Positions 23,605 to 36,100 of a DNA stretch of 64,000 nucleotides are shown here, piece after piece (position 1 is the first letter of the stretch; every line of letters begins with the position of its first letter). A model generated the notes under the pieces. The model saw nothing but the letters and a program-made list of their open reading frames with translations, had not been told where the DNA came from and made no database searches. The translations under genes and the position numbers were made by a program. The stretch spans positions 42,915,538-42,979,537 of the forward strand of contig NC_045127.1 of assembly GCF_007655135.1 (NCBI RefSeq), read 5' to 3'. Source of the stretch: Punica granatum (taxonomy: Eukaryota; Streptophyta; Magnoliopsida; Myrtales; Lythraceae).

Positions 23605-23852
23605 ATTAATTTTATTATTCTTGAATTCCTTTCCTCATCTATACATATTCATGGTTGATTCACCGTCATCTCCATTCTCCGCTACCAAACACACCGTTAG
23701 AAATAAAAGCCTCCTTCGGGGTAGTGTATTGATCCAAAAATTCGATAACAAGCATACCGCACAATGGATTCATTTGATTCATTATTACGTATACGGGTGT
23801 GTTATACTCAGAATTGGCTAATCTAAAATGTGCTCATCACTACATACACACG

Positions 23853-24068
23853 CAGGGACGTAGCTCGGATTTTTTTCCAGCTGGATGAAAAATAATGAAT
23901 TGATATATATAATGCACATATATATTTTTTTAGTGAGGCAAAATGATAATTTAATGTCTAATTGTAGAGTAAGATTTAAGAAGTTAATTTTGGGAGCAAA
24001 AATCTTCAAGAAGATTAAAATTCAGGAGGGCATCTGCCCCTCCTAAAGTGAATGTGGCTTTGTCCCTG
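23853..24068. mobile_element. hAT-like MITE
   Basis: 216 bases with ends CAGGGACGTAGCTCGG and, inverted, CAGGGACAAAGCCACA. The 8-base flanks TACACACG and GACACACA share six positions, in keeping with an old hAT-type target duplication. Confidence 0.6.
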
Positions 24069-25270
24069 GACACACATATATATAAGTGCCATTAGCATAA
24101 AAGAAGCTCGTGGACCAACATGCTGAAATTATTTTGGCTAAAATATAATTGCTTAATTAATTCATAAAGATATCATGATGTGGCTCAAATTTTCAAATCC
24201 ATAAACTTCAATTAGGGCCAACCAGACTCCATGTGAAAATCCATAAGAATACGGTACACACAAAATGTTTATCTTGGAAGTAGTCATCATCGGCCCCATG
24301 TGTATGCGTCACCATTGCGGGATTTGAAATACCGAATTGGAATAGCGCAACAACCATACAATGTATATGCATTCTCCCTCGGTTCTTCGAAGTCTTTCAA
24401 CATGGCGGAGCCAGGATAGGTTCTGCTCCGACTGGGGGTGTTTGTGGCGATGGAAATACGACTTCTACAAGCACTTACAGATGACGAAAGGATTATGCTC
24501 AAACATTAATCTAAATAAGGAAATAGTTATCATAAGCTATGTCAATTGCCTAAGAAGAGACATGATATGAAATGTCACTTGCATAGCACTAGCAATACCG
24601 GAAACATGTCTCCTTGGTTTCCTTTTTCATTGCGCATTTATCCAACATCGATCCCACATCCTTTTTATACGTGTCTCTCCAAAATGGACCCTAATAGCTT
24701 AGCCTGATTTGACTAATTAATTTAATTGGATCGGTGAATGATAAAGGTGTAACTAGGGAAAGGACCTGTCTTACTTTGATAAAGAATTTACTCCCACTAA
24801 CATGTTACTCGGCTAAACGTGGAAGCTCCAATTTAATCAAGTAATCATGTTATGGTCTAAATATCGATAAGTATCATCAAAAGTCAGAAAGAAGTCAACA
24901 TATACAATCCATTTGAGGGCTTTTGCTAATTTTCTCCATGAAAAATCATTACTTTTCAATGGTCAATGGAATTATGGAATTCTGGCACGCAGAAAACCAC
25001 TCTTCTTTTAAGAGATTTTCTGTCCGTTTATAAAATTGTCTATGCGCTGCAACTCATTAAATCAAATTATTATAATTTATATATTGAGAGTCACATCATA
25101 AAAATTAATCTGAAAGTATTCAAATATAAGTGATGATACGATTCTTTAGGAGTGGCATAGCAACTTCAAGTTTAATCTGTATCTATACTTATTCTATTTT
25201 AAAATTAAGGTATAATTACATATTTGATCATTTACGTTTGGCTTGATATTCAAGTTCACCATTTCTTTTT
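24069..25270. other. intergenic DNA
   Basis: No gene is recognised; two overlapping 70-codon ORFs near 24287-24570 on opposite strands have no family resemblance. The final TTT is the left target duplication of the CACTA element. Confidence 0.35.
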
Positions 25271-25658
25271 CACTACAAAAGAAATGACATATTTACCAAC
25301 AGAAGATAAAGATATATCAACCAATTTTTAATCTTTGGTATACATGTATGCTTTACTAATGAGTTATATTGAGAAGTATATATTAACGTCTATTGGGGTA
25401 GATTTTCAAGGTTATACCAGTAACCAAAATATGTTGGAAAAGACTTTTACTAACAACACTTATACTAATGACAAGTATATAGATTTTGACTGTTAGTAAA
25501 ATCTCAAAAAATCTATCCCAATAAATATCAATATATACTACTCAATATTACTCATTAGTAAAGTATACATGTATATTAGTTATTTATAAATCTGTCGGTA
25601 TAGGCTTTTTATACCACCAATTTATCTTCCATTGGTATATGTCATTTTTTTGGTAGTG
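25271..25658. mobile_element. CACTA (En/Spm-type) MITE
   Basis: 388 bases that read CACTACAAAAGAAATGACATAT at the left and, inverted, CACTACCAAAAAAATGACATAT at the right, with TTT on both sides as a 3-base target duplication. The two halves are inverted copies along most of the length (for example TATACATGTAT..TTTACTAATGAG in both), so the transcript would fold into a long hairpin. Confidence 0.85.
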
Positions 25659-25664
25659 TTTTTT

Positions 25665-26180
25665 TAATCAGATCCCATCTTTTATGTTATGATAAATGTT
25701 TTATTTGGTCATTTAATCAATCTACAGTCGAACTTTCTCGATATCGATGCTAACTTGATGCCAAGTGTACATTTGTTCTGCATATGAAAGAAAAAAATTA
25801 TTTTGCTTCAATCATAAAATAAATTAAAATAAAAAAAAGGTGAAACAATTGAGAGGCAGAGAAATGAGCAAGAGTGGCTCACAAGTGGCCACCATCGCCC
25901 CAGGTGGTCACTGACAGCCTCAAAGGCCATTGGCAATCTCGAACGAGGGGCGGTCATCCGAAATGAGCCGCCATCTCGTCGCTTTCTCTTAGTGGTTAAG
26001 CCATTTATTTTTAAAAAGAATTTTGAAGTTCTTTTTAAATTAAAATTAAAGAAAATTTTAAAATGTTATGAATGTAAAAGGTTTTACATGTGGAATCAAA
26101 ATAGCAGTCATTTTAGTGAAATTAAATTTCTAAATTAATTAAAGAATCAGATAAAATGTTCACGTAAGGGATAAGACTGA
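25665..26180. mobile_element. long-TIR element with GC-rich core, abutting the CACTA MITE
   Basis: The left part (TTTATTTGGTCATTTAATCAAT through TGCTAACTTGATGCCAAGTGTA) is an imperfect inverted copy of the right part (inverted: TTTATCTGATTCTTTAATTAAT through TGCTATTTTGATTCCACATGTA). The core at about 25850-25985 is GC-rich (GGCCACCATCGCCCCAGGTGG), as in the two Mutator-like elements nearby. Exact ends and target duplication are not resolved. Confidence 0.55.
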
Positions 26181-27531
26181 AAAAAAAAACAAAAGCAAAA
26201 CAAAATTGAACATCAAGTAAAACATAAAGAATCGAATGTATCCTTATCCCTAACATTAATAGATATTGTTTATGAATCCGTTTAGTTTTTCTTTTTTCAT
26301 TTTCGTTTTAATTAATCTTCTCATCGTTCTACTACTTGAACCTTTGTAAGATTAACACTCTTGAAAGCCCATCAACAAGCCCGCGTTCAATCAGGCTCGT
26401 TAATAAGTGTGTGCAGAAAAGTGAGTGATGTGATGTCCATTTTTTTACGACCACGAGAGATCCCCCAATTCAGAGGTTAGAAGAGCTTTTGTTTAGATTT
26501 AATGAAAGTAGTTCATATCAGCGCATTGCACAATAAATTTTTATTAATTTTTCATATAATCGATATTAGATACTTTACTTATATGAATTATGAATTCAAA
26601 TGGATATAGATATAAAGAAAATATATATTAAAAATCATATATAATTAAGTACATGTAATAAATACTACAATTTATGAAAAGAAAATTCAAATAAATACAT
26701 AATCCAATCATAAAAAAAATACGAATGATATATGTACAAAGTGTTCATAATCCTATAATATGAACTTAATAAAGCTGGCTTGTATGGCCGCAAGACAAGT
26801 CCCATGGGCTTGCATGAATTTTATGTGGGTTGTTCGGATACGTCAAATCTGGACGCTCCTTGTTATATAAAAAAGAATATTTTGTAATAAGCATTGGTGC
26901 AACAAAAAATGAAAAATATCGATCATGAGTTAGAGTGCACGAAAAATTAGTAAGTAAAATAAAAATAAATGAATTTGTGTCCCTCATTTATGGGCATTTG
27001 GTACTTTGAATTTGGAAAATCTCACATATCTCCAGAGTTCTTTTAAATAATCGAGAAAACTTCTAATTTTTCAAAAGAAGTTAATTATATATTATGTCAT
27101 ACAAATAATAAATATTGACAAAAAACTAAAATATATCGAATATGACACAAATATAGTATAGTAAAATTCATTGAACTAGAGTTCATATGTCAATTTAACG
27201 TGGAGTTAGGGTTTCATAATTGGGCTATGTGGCGCTTTCACCACTTAATTCCCTGCTTTTACGTGTTATAATTGATTGATTGAAGTTGAGGGTGTGAATT
27301 CACAAAAATGGTGAGGTTTTCATTTCTCTAATATGTATACTAGACGTGTACCCGTTTTACATGCGGAATTTGTAAATAAGTAACATTTCTATGAAATTAT
27401 TAAGTCAGTACAAAATTTTATAATTGACTATGATTGATTTATTTTAACTGGTCTTGAATAAAGCTATCATTAATACCAAAAAGGAATACATATGGTACCT
27501 CTAATAAGTGACATTTTATGTCGCAATATAA
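26181..27531. other. AT-rich intergenic DNA with a possible Helitron 3' end
   Basis: No gene. At 27340-27343 the minus strand ends GGGTACACGTCTAG followed by T, a plausible minus-strand Helitron terminus. About 26290-26400 resembles 29310-29440 (CTTCTCATC..TTCTA, AAGCCCATCAACAAG), an old local duplication. Confidence 0.35.
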
Positions 27532-28560
27532 TTGTTTATCGCGTCAACAATGTCAAACACAAATTATGCCACGTGTGTGGTGATTGTTGACATGTCGGAA
27601 GCGGTTCCAAGAATTGACGTGTCACTAGCCGGCCACACCAATGCAAAGCATCGTACCATGACTTTAGAAGTCAGCGGGATTGAATGGCGACTAGATTTTA
27701 AATTCAAAGTTGAACCGCGCCTCACGGCTCGGAGATTTAGCCGTTTAGACTTCTTCACCAAAATCCACTCGAACGAGTGTTCGAACCACCAAGCGGTTGT
27801 GGAACTGGCTTAGTAAAATTCGGTCAAAAACTCAGCCTCAGGAAGCCGAGCCGAAGATGGAACAAGTTCACTCGTACAAGTGAATCTTAACCTTGAGCAA
27901 GCTTTGGCAAGTGGTGCCAAAGGATGATAGGATCTCGCCTTGGTGCCCGGAAGCTCCAAAAACGATAATAGATTTGATTCACTAGGAATCGGTTGAAGGT
28001 AAAGGTATGAGGATTGAACGTGCGGGCATTGAAAGGTGCGATAAACCAAAGTGCGGGTAAGGTAAAGTGCAATAAATGAAAGATAGGAAAAGTATGAGCT
28101 TGATTGACGAGTGTGTGTAGCCTAACAATGAACAAGACGACACATATGTAGGCGATACAATGAAATCCTAGATAATATATCGTAATCGGATACACAACAA
28201 TATACGATATTGCAATAAAATCGAAATAGGAAATTGACTCCTAGCCTACCTAGATATAAGATAACAAAATATATCAGAGAGATATTCGAGATAACACGAG
28301 AATATTGCATAAATATTACATGCTTGATCACTAAGTAATTTGGTTGACAAGGAAACTAAATTCCCCATCTCCTCTGCTCATGCACGCCCATATACATTTG
28401 GATATATTTGTATACCTCCATAATGGGCTCTCCTTGCGGGGCTCCAAGAATCGGGCTTGATCTTCCAACGGACTGGCTTTATCTTGTTGGGCTTTGATCG
28501 GTCCGACCCGAATCAATATAAATGGCCTACTTCCTCTAAATCCGACCCGAAATTCATCAT
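27532..28560. other. unclassified GC-richer block, probably transposon-derived
   Basis: It is richer in GC and more complex than its surroundings, with several short overlapping ORFs (93 codons at 27532-27813 on plus; 79-102 codons on minus) none of which I recognise. Features such as AAGTGCGGGTAAGGTAAAGTGCAATAA-like text are typical of retrotransposon non-coding parts, but no LTR pair is seen. Confidence 0.35.
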
Positions 28561-30115
28561 AGACTCGAGAAAAATTATTGAATCATCACACACATATCAT
28601 GGCTTGGCTATTTTCACATATTATGAAAAATAGGTGTTAATAATAATGAAATAAAAGAATAATTAAAATAATAAAATATCTGATTGAACAAAAAAAGCTT
28701 TGTAAAAAATGGACTTTTTTTCTTTTGAAAGGTGGAAATATTGGACGTTAGATAAAGAGAGAGGGTGAAAGAGGAGAAAAAATAGGAGATGTGTGATGGG
28801 GAAAAAAGTGAGTGGGTATTTTTTTTTTTTTTGCATTTTTACTATTATATCATTTATTTAGTGGTTGTTAAATATTCAAGTATTTGCAGTGTAGGTAATA
28901 TCGAAAAGGGAAAGTTAGACAAACAGTTTTTCTTTTCTCATATAAGTAATATGTGTATAGGTATAGATAATTTTTATATAAATTATGAGTGTATATGTGT
29001 GTGTGGATATATATATTGATTTGAATTTTCATGAGTGAAGTCTTAGGTAATAACAAGTCATTTGTGATGTTACGATAGGTCTGAATTCTAGAAGTCACTC
29101 AACAGCAAATTACCCACGTCCTATGTGGTATCGTCCAAGAAGTTGTTCCAACTTTTGTAATTTTATATAGTTGTATATGAACGAGTAAATATTAAATGAG
29201 TATTACTTATCCACTCGGTTGAATAACACCCAATCAGAATACTTGAAAATGAGAAAGTGATCCCATAACAGTAGATGAGCAGTACTCACATAATATTTTC
29301 TCATATGAATCAATTATTATTATTTTTTATCTTCTCATCATTCTAATATTTGCTAGCAAAGAAAAATCATTCTACTCCTTGAACCTTGGTGTTTAATACC
29401 CTTGACCAACAACAAGCCCATCAACAAGTTCAATATATAGCTAAGCCCATTTTCGAGCCCATGGGCCGAAAGCCCATTACGTTGATCCGCTTTCTTTTTC
29501 CCAATTTTTTGGGGTTCGCGCTCCCCGTCGCCGCGATTTCGCGTCATCCCATCTCCCTCCAAATTTCCAAAAACCTGGTCCCAATTTTTGGAGCCAAAAT
29601 CCCGTGCCCTCACGCCACGTCAGCACCGCCGTGCTGCTCAATTTTCCCCTCTAAAAAAGAAAATCCCAAAAAATACATTAAAAAATAATTTCATATAATT
29701 AAATCCACAATAAATATATAATAAATATTCGCAGTTCTCCCCGGCTTCTATTCCCCGTCGTCCGTCCCTTCTCACTTTCACTCCGATTTGCCAAAATTCA
29801 ACGCAGCGACCAAGCAAGCGATTCTCTCGCAGAAGTTCTTCGCTGATTTTGCCGGAGAAGATTCGTCGTCGTCGTCCTGCGCTTTCCTTGGTTGATTTTC
29901 ACCTCTTTCTGTGTAAAGAACCGGCCCGGAGTTGAATTTGTTGGTTTGGTTTGTGTCTCGCCGGCAGCCATTGAATTAGGGTTCCGTTCATAATCTCTGG
30001 GGCCATTCGCGACCGGCAGGGTGAGTGGTGATTCGGGCCGGTCGTGCCGTGGCGAGAATATGCTGTTGGTGGGGGTGTGTGTCTGTGTTGAGTTTAGGGT
30101 TCTCATGGTTTTACG
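28561..30115 (+). other. intergenic DNA, then promoter and 5' leader of the ATX gene
   Basis: AT-rich to about 29450. A TATA-like TATATAATAAAT lies at 29715-29726. The CT- and GC-rich leader (about 29745-30115) contains a short upstream ORF beginning ATG at 30060. Its TGA (30117-30119) overlaps the ATX start codon as ATGA. A possible leader intron (donor GTGAGT near 30021, acceptor TTTAG near 30096) would shorten this to a five-codon uORF in the same frame. Confidence 0.5.
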
Positions 30116-33100
30116 ATGATCGTCAAACGTCCGATGAAATTCGAGATGCCAAACTTGAAGCGGTGCAAGCTCGAGGAGCCTGATGTCGAATCCACTGCCT
30201 ATTTATTGGCGAAATCGAAGAAATTGAAAGCGAACGGGCGCTGCTCTTTTGGAAAGAGCGCCATTTCGGGCTCTTGCTGTAGCAGCGAGGAGTCGAAGTT
30301 GGACGGCGAAGTCGAATGCAGTTCCGAGAAATCGAATCGTCAGAAGGAGTCGAACGGGAGCACTGAGAGATTCGCTACTCCGTTGTTGACGTATTCGCGG
30401 TTGCGCTTTAAGAAAGGCATTCCCAGATCGAGTGATTCAGTGGTGTGCCCATCTGATAATGATCAAAGCAGAGAATGCATTGCTTCAAGCACTGGGGATG
30501 CCGGCCATACTGGGGAGGAAAAGGAAGTTCCCGGGTCCGAACCCCGATGCACGAAGCAGCTCAATGAGGAGAATGGCACAGCGAATTGTGAAGTAGCCGG
30601 GGACAAAGAATTGGGTAGCCGGGCAGAAGATAATAACCATTTTAGGATTGAAAATGCTGAAGCTTTACAGGAAGTTAAAGTGAGATGCACAGCGTTGAAC
30701 AGTTTTGATTTTAGGAGGCAATTGAATTCTCGTAGTTCTTTAGTTTACAGTGTAAATTCTTCACCGTCAATAGATAGTGTCGGGTGTGTGCCCAGTTTTA
30801 GCCAGAAGGGCACAGAGCAGAGGAGAAAAGGGGACGTTGAGATGAAGAAGGAGGTTTATAGGCCGGAAGATTTCACGGTGGGCGATATTCTTTGGGCCAA
30901 GTGCGGGAAAAAATACCCTGCTTGGCCGGCTATCGTGATCGACCCCTGGGTCAGTGCTCCGGATTCGGTCTTGAGGTGCTCCGTCCCTGGTTCCCTCTGT
31001 GTCATGTTCTTCGGCTTCTCCAAGAACGGAACCCAAAGGGTACTGTTCTTTCCCACCGTCTCTCTCTCCTTTGGTTTGGGTGTTCTGTTCTTTGATTACA
31101 CGACAAAATTTTCTTGCCTTTTCTGCTCAAGCTTGTATTTTGGTAACAGGACTATGCATGGGTGAAGCAAGGCATGATATTCCCCTTCGCAAAGTATTTG
31201 GACAGGTGAAAAATTATTGCTTTATCAGCCACCGATGTTGTCTGGTATTGCCCCATGTTGAAAGAACGTTTTTAATAATAAAATAATAATAATAATGTGG
31301 TGAATGTTTTTCCTTCCTCAGATTTCGGGGTCAGACCCAACTTCACAAAAGTAAATCCAGTGACTTCCTGAAGGCCGTTGAGGAAGCAATTTTAGCTGAG
31401 GAGGGCTATATAGACTTGAATCTCGGGAATGGTGAAATATCTTGTCCCGAAGCAAAATCCAGTGGGAGCCAAGAGGGTGTTGGTCTTTGTCAGAATCAGG
31501 TATGTCACTTGTCGTTCTACCTGGTATTTTCAGGATTAGCTCTTTATGTAGTTTTCATGCCTCTCTAGAGATTGTCGTTCTTCTTTCTTGACGAGTCGAA
31601 ATGAAACAGTGAAGTTACTTTTTGCATGCAATATGCTATTATTCTTGGCCATGGGTTGAGAATCACAATTTTACCGATAATCTTTACAAGTTCCCGCTGG
31701 TGGGGAGCATTTGCTGTGATTGCTTCTCATCCATCTTTTAAGTCACGTATGTGTGCAGACAAATTGCTTTGTTGCCTTCAGTGTTGCAGGTCTTGTTTGG
31801 CCCCTTATGGTTGTAAGCATTGTAAATTGTGCTCCATGGGCAACAAGAGTATCATTACAATTTTGTATTTGCTTTTGGTAGAAGTATTTTCTGTAGATTT
31901 ATAGGGATGATCTTTATTGATCTGTGGTCTGTTGCTTTATCTGCAGCATGAAGAATCTAAGGACAGACGAGCTTGTGACAGCTGCGGCTTGATTTTTTCT
32001 TGTAAAAGCACAAAGAGAATGAAACATCCAGGCGGTCAAGTTCAAGTTTTGTGCAAACGCTGTGCTAAGGTTTGTTGATGTTGCATCTTGAGCTTTAATT
32101 TCCATTATAGTAACGTGAGTTTTTTAAAATTTTATGTTCATCATTCCTGCAGTTACTCGAGTCCAAACAATATTGTGGCATATGTAAGAAGATTTGGCAC
32201 CATTCAGATGGTGGAAGTTGGGTGAGTTATTATTGTACTGTTACCAGTTACACCAGGATTACTTTTTATCTATTATAAATATCCATCGGATGGTGATTAC
32301 CTTGGTTTTATGAATGACTCCTTGTTTAGGTATGCTGTGATGGTTGTGATGTTTGGGTGCATGCAGAGTGTGCTCAGATTCCCAGTCAACTTTTAAAGGT
32401 GAGTCTCCATAGGCTGCATCGTTTTGATCGTTTCTTCAACTTATGAATAAGGACAGATTTCCTGATATTAATGATTTGTTTGAAGGATCTGGAGAACATT
32501 GATTACTATTGCCCTGATTGCACAACCAAGCTCAGTTGCAGAATGGCAAAACCAGAAAAATTGCAGCCTAAAGTGAAGTAAGTCATAGTCATAGCCATAT
32601 CTTCCATCCTTATGTTCATTTTGAGGGACTTTGTGTCCGCAGCCTCCTTCAAGGCTGAAATCTGATGAGTGCTTTGGTTGAAGCAGATCTGTTGAAAAGA
32701 AGCAGACGTCAATGTCTGACCAAGTAACAGTTGTGTGCAATGGCATGGAGGGAACTTACATTCCTAAGCTTCATATGTAAGTCCTTGATGTTTTCCTTTT
32801 TCATCCTTTTTGCTTTCTTCTCATCCAGTCATATGTTCTGTTGGTTGGTGACCAAGGCATCTCTTCCAAATTACATACTCTTACCTATGAAATGCTCTTA
32901 AAATTACCCTGTTGGCACCTCTTCTGATCCTTAGAATTTTTCTGTATTACTTTTTTTTTTCCAAGTTGGTCAAATAGGATATACTGCCAATTTTAAGCTT
33001 TATGAAGTGCTTTTGATGCTTAAGGGTTCATTAGTTGCTTACTCTTTCTGTGTTTTATTAGGATTGTCTGCAATTGTGGTTCATGTGGGTCGAGGAAGCA

Positions 33101-36100
33101 AACACCCAGTGAATGGGAACGGCACACTGGATGCAGAGCCAAAAAGTGGAAATGCAGTGTCAAAGTGAAGGGCATAATGGAAACGCTAGAAAGATGGGTT
33201 TGTATCACTTTTTTCCATTTACTTAAACTCGGTTATTTGATGGATTTTTTCACTCATATTAAGGATTGTAGATGGTTTGATTCACTTGGCTGAAAATATT
33301 TAACTCCTGACATTGTGATTAAGATTATAACATCCGGATCACTAGTTGATCATCAGCGCCTAGCTTTCCGGATCACTAGTTGATTGTCAGCACCTAGCTT
33401 GTCTTGGCTGTATCTTGACAGTATGTTAATTTGTTTCAGCGCTGAGTCACTGACTTTGTGGATGCGTAGTTTTTATGAGTATGAAGTGCCATAGACAGTT
33501 TGTTCAGTTTTCAGCCTTCTCCGAGATGCATCATACAATGAATTATATGTATTGCATGCTCTAGTCCTGGATTCTGTGCCGTGTCTTCCTTGGAACAACA
33601 TTTAACTCTTGTTTATTTGCATGCCTGCCCCCTCCCGTGCATTTTGTTAGTGTAATTACAATCTCTGTGCTGATTGTTAGATATGTTATTCAGATCGCAG
33701 CATATAATGACCATGGTCTAGATACTTCCAAGTTAGATATGAAGCAGTTGACCGATTTTCTAAAAGGTAACTACTCTATTATGTTAGTGCACATGTCATA
33801 TATTTTTGTTCATTTTCCTTGATTATCCATACGCGTATTGTTGCACTTGGCTAAAAACTGTTTGGGTTTTAAATTTTCTTAAAGGAACTTAAAGGGGTAC
33901 TTTCTTCTTTGCAGGGAAGTATGAGCCTGTTTCTGCCAAGTGGACAACCGAAAGATGTGCAATATGCAGATGGGTGGAAGATTGGGACTACAACAAAATC
34001 ATAATCTGCAATAGGTTATTTATCTACCAGTCATGTGACTCATATCAATGCTTTGTATCTTTTATGAGTGTTAAAACTTTCCGAATGTGAGGTGGATCTG
34101 TCTCTTTGCCAGCTATTTATTTATTTCATTGGGAATTTTCTGTTACAGGTGTCAGATAGCTGTTCATCAAGAATGCTACGGGGCAAGCAATGTTCAGGAT
34201 TTCACATCATGGGTTTGTAGAGCCTGCGAAACCCCTGATGTGAAGAGAGAGTGCTGCCTTTGTCCTGTACAAGGTTCGGTCTAGTTTGTAATCAGACATT
34301 GCTATCTCACTGTCATTTGTTCTTTTATGAAACTAAGGCAAGCAAAAGAGGAAAAATTCAGCTCCTGCTAAATCAATTGAGCAGATAACATGTTCATTTA
34401 TTTATTAAATTCCATCAGGTCATAGTGAAATATGCATACCTATTCTTCTTACTATTAATATTAGTTAAAATACATAAGCTTTTTGAAAATGCATCACCTG
34501 TTTATCATTTAGTGCATTTCTTAATGGCTTCTATTAAGTTAGCCTTCCACTGTGAACTTGACTTCTTCTCTAGGCGGTGCTTTGAAGCCATCTGATGTTG
34601 GGAATCTGTGGGTTCATGTCACCTGTGCTTGGTTTCGCCCTGAAGTTGGTTTCCTGAATCATGAGAAAATGGAACCAGCTACTGGGATTTTTAGAATCCC
34701 ACCAAGCTCGTTTCTGAAGGTACTCTTTGCTTTCTTTCTGATCAATTATCTGAAAGATGCTCAACTATAGCAAGTTAATTAGTTATCTAAACTGAGAAAG
34801 ATTCATTGTAGTAGCATACATGGAGGACTCAATAATGAAAGAATCTAAGTGTTCACACGTTTGATAATTCATTTTTATGTGTATTTAGAGAAATTTAGAT
34901 CATCATATGATTCTACAAATATTCATGGATGGTAAATTAAGTCTTTCTTGTTTGCTTGTGCTGCAGAGTTGCATAATTTGTAAACAAACCCATGGTTCCT
35001 GCATGCAGTGTTGCAAATGTGCGACGTATTTCCATGCAGTGTGTGCAGCAAGGGCAGGATATAGCATGGAAGTAAGTTGTGATTTTGTTTCTTCTCCTAT
35101 AATTAATGTTATCTGGGGAAACTTTTGGGTTTTTGGACGTAGTGTTGGATTTCTACTTAAGTGAAATATTTGAAAGTAATCTGGTTTGGCTTCAAGCTTT
35201 CCTTTTTATAAATGTAATATAATATGTATTTTCAGTTGCATTGCTTGGAGAAGGATGGGAGACAAATAACAAAGAAGATGATATATTGTGCTGTTCACAG
35301 GTCGGGACTGGTCCTTTTCCTCATTTTTTTTTTTTCATGTAATCTGAATTTTGTAACCTGTAGCTATCCCATTTGTGTTCAGGCTTCCAAAGCCGGATTC
35401 TGTTTTGGTTGTGCATACCCCTTCTGGAATTTTCTCTGCAAGAAGCTTGGTTGAGAACAAGCATAATGCCTTCAGGGGTTCTAGGCTGGTCTCTAAGAAG
35501 GATTTTCCTGATTCCCCTGAAGAAGTTACTGATGAACTCGAGCCACTCTCTGCTGCCAGATGTCGAGTCTTGAGAAGGTCAAACCAGAAGGTAAATAAGC
35601 TCTTACATCCTTCATGTCAAACAATTATCTTCCATTTATGATTTTGTGACTTTTTTTATAATTATCATTATCTACTTCTAGTTGGAAGAGATTATAATTG
35701 TTTTTGCCATTATTGTCTGTCTGCAAGTTGTCTTGTTTTTCTCGATTAACTTGATCATTATGGCGGAAGGTTAGGCTTGTTTGCTTGCTTACACTGCATA
35801 GTTTCTTAATATGGTTTTCTACTTATTGTGATTCTGCAGAAGCCTGAAGAAGCAGTATGTCACCGACCCATGGGTCCACGCATTCACTCATTGGATGCAG
35901 TAATTGGTTTGAGGAATGATAAGGTATTATAGTCTTCTTAACCTCCATACCAAATCGTCATTATTCGTTTGCCTTTGCTTCTATCATTTTCGATGGGCTG
36001 ATGTCCTTATAATTATTGCAGGAGTTAGACGGTTCTAAAACTTTCACCTCATTTAAGGAACGGCTGTATCACTTGCAAGTAAGGAGCATTTCTTGATTTA

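Noticed and set aside
27564..27813. Opposed ORFs of 93 and 65 codons
   Set aside because: Neither shows a family motif; kept only as part of the unclassified block.
29798..30106. 102-codon minus-strand ORF in front of ATX
   Set aside because: It is the antisense of the GC-rich ATX leader, with no recognisable content.
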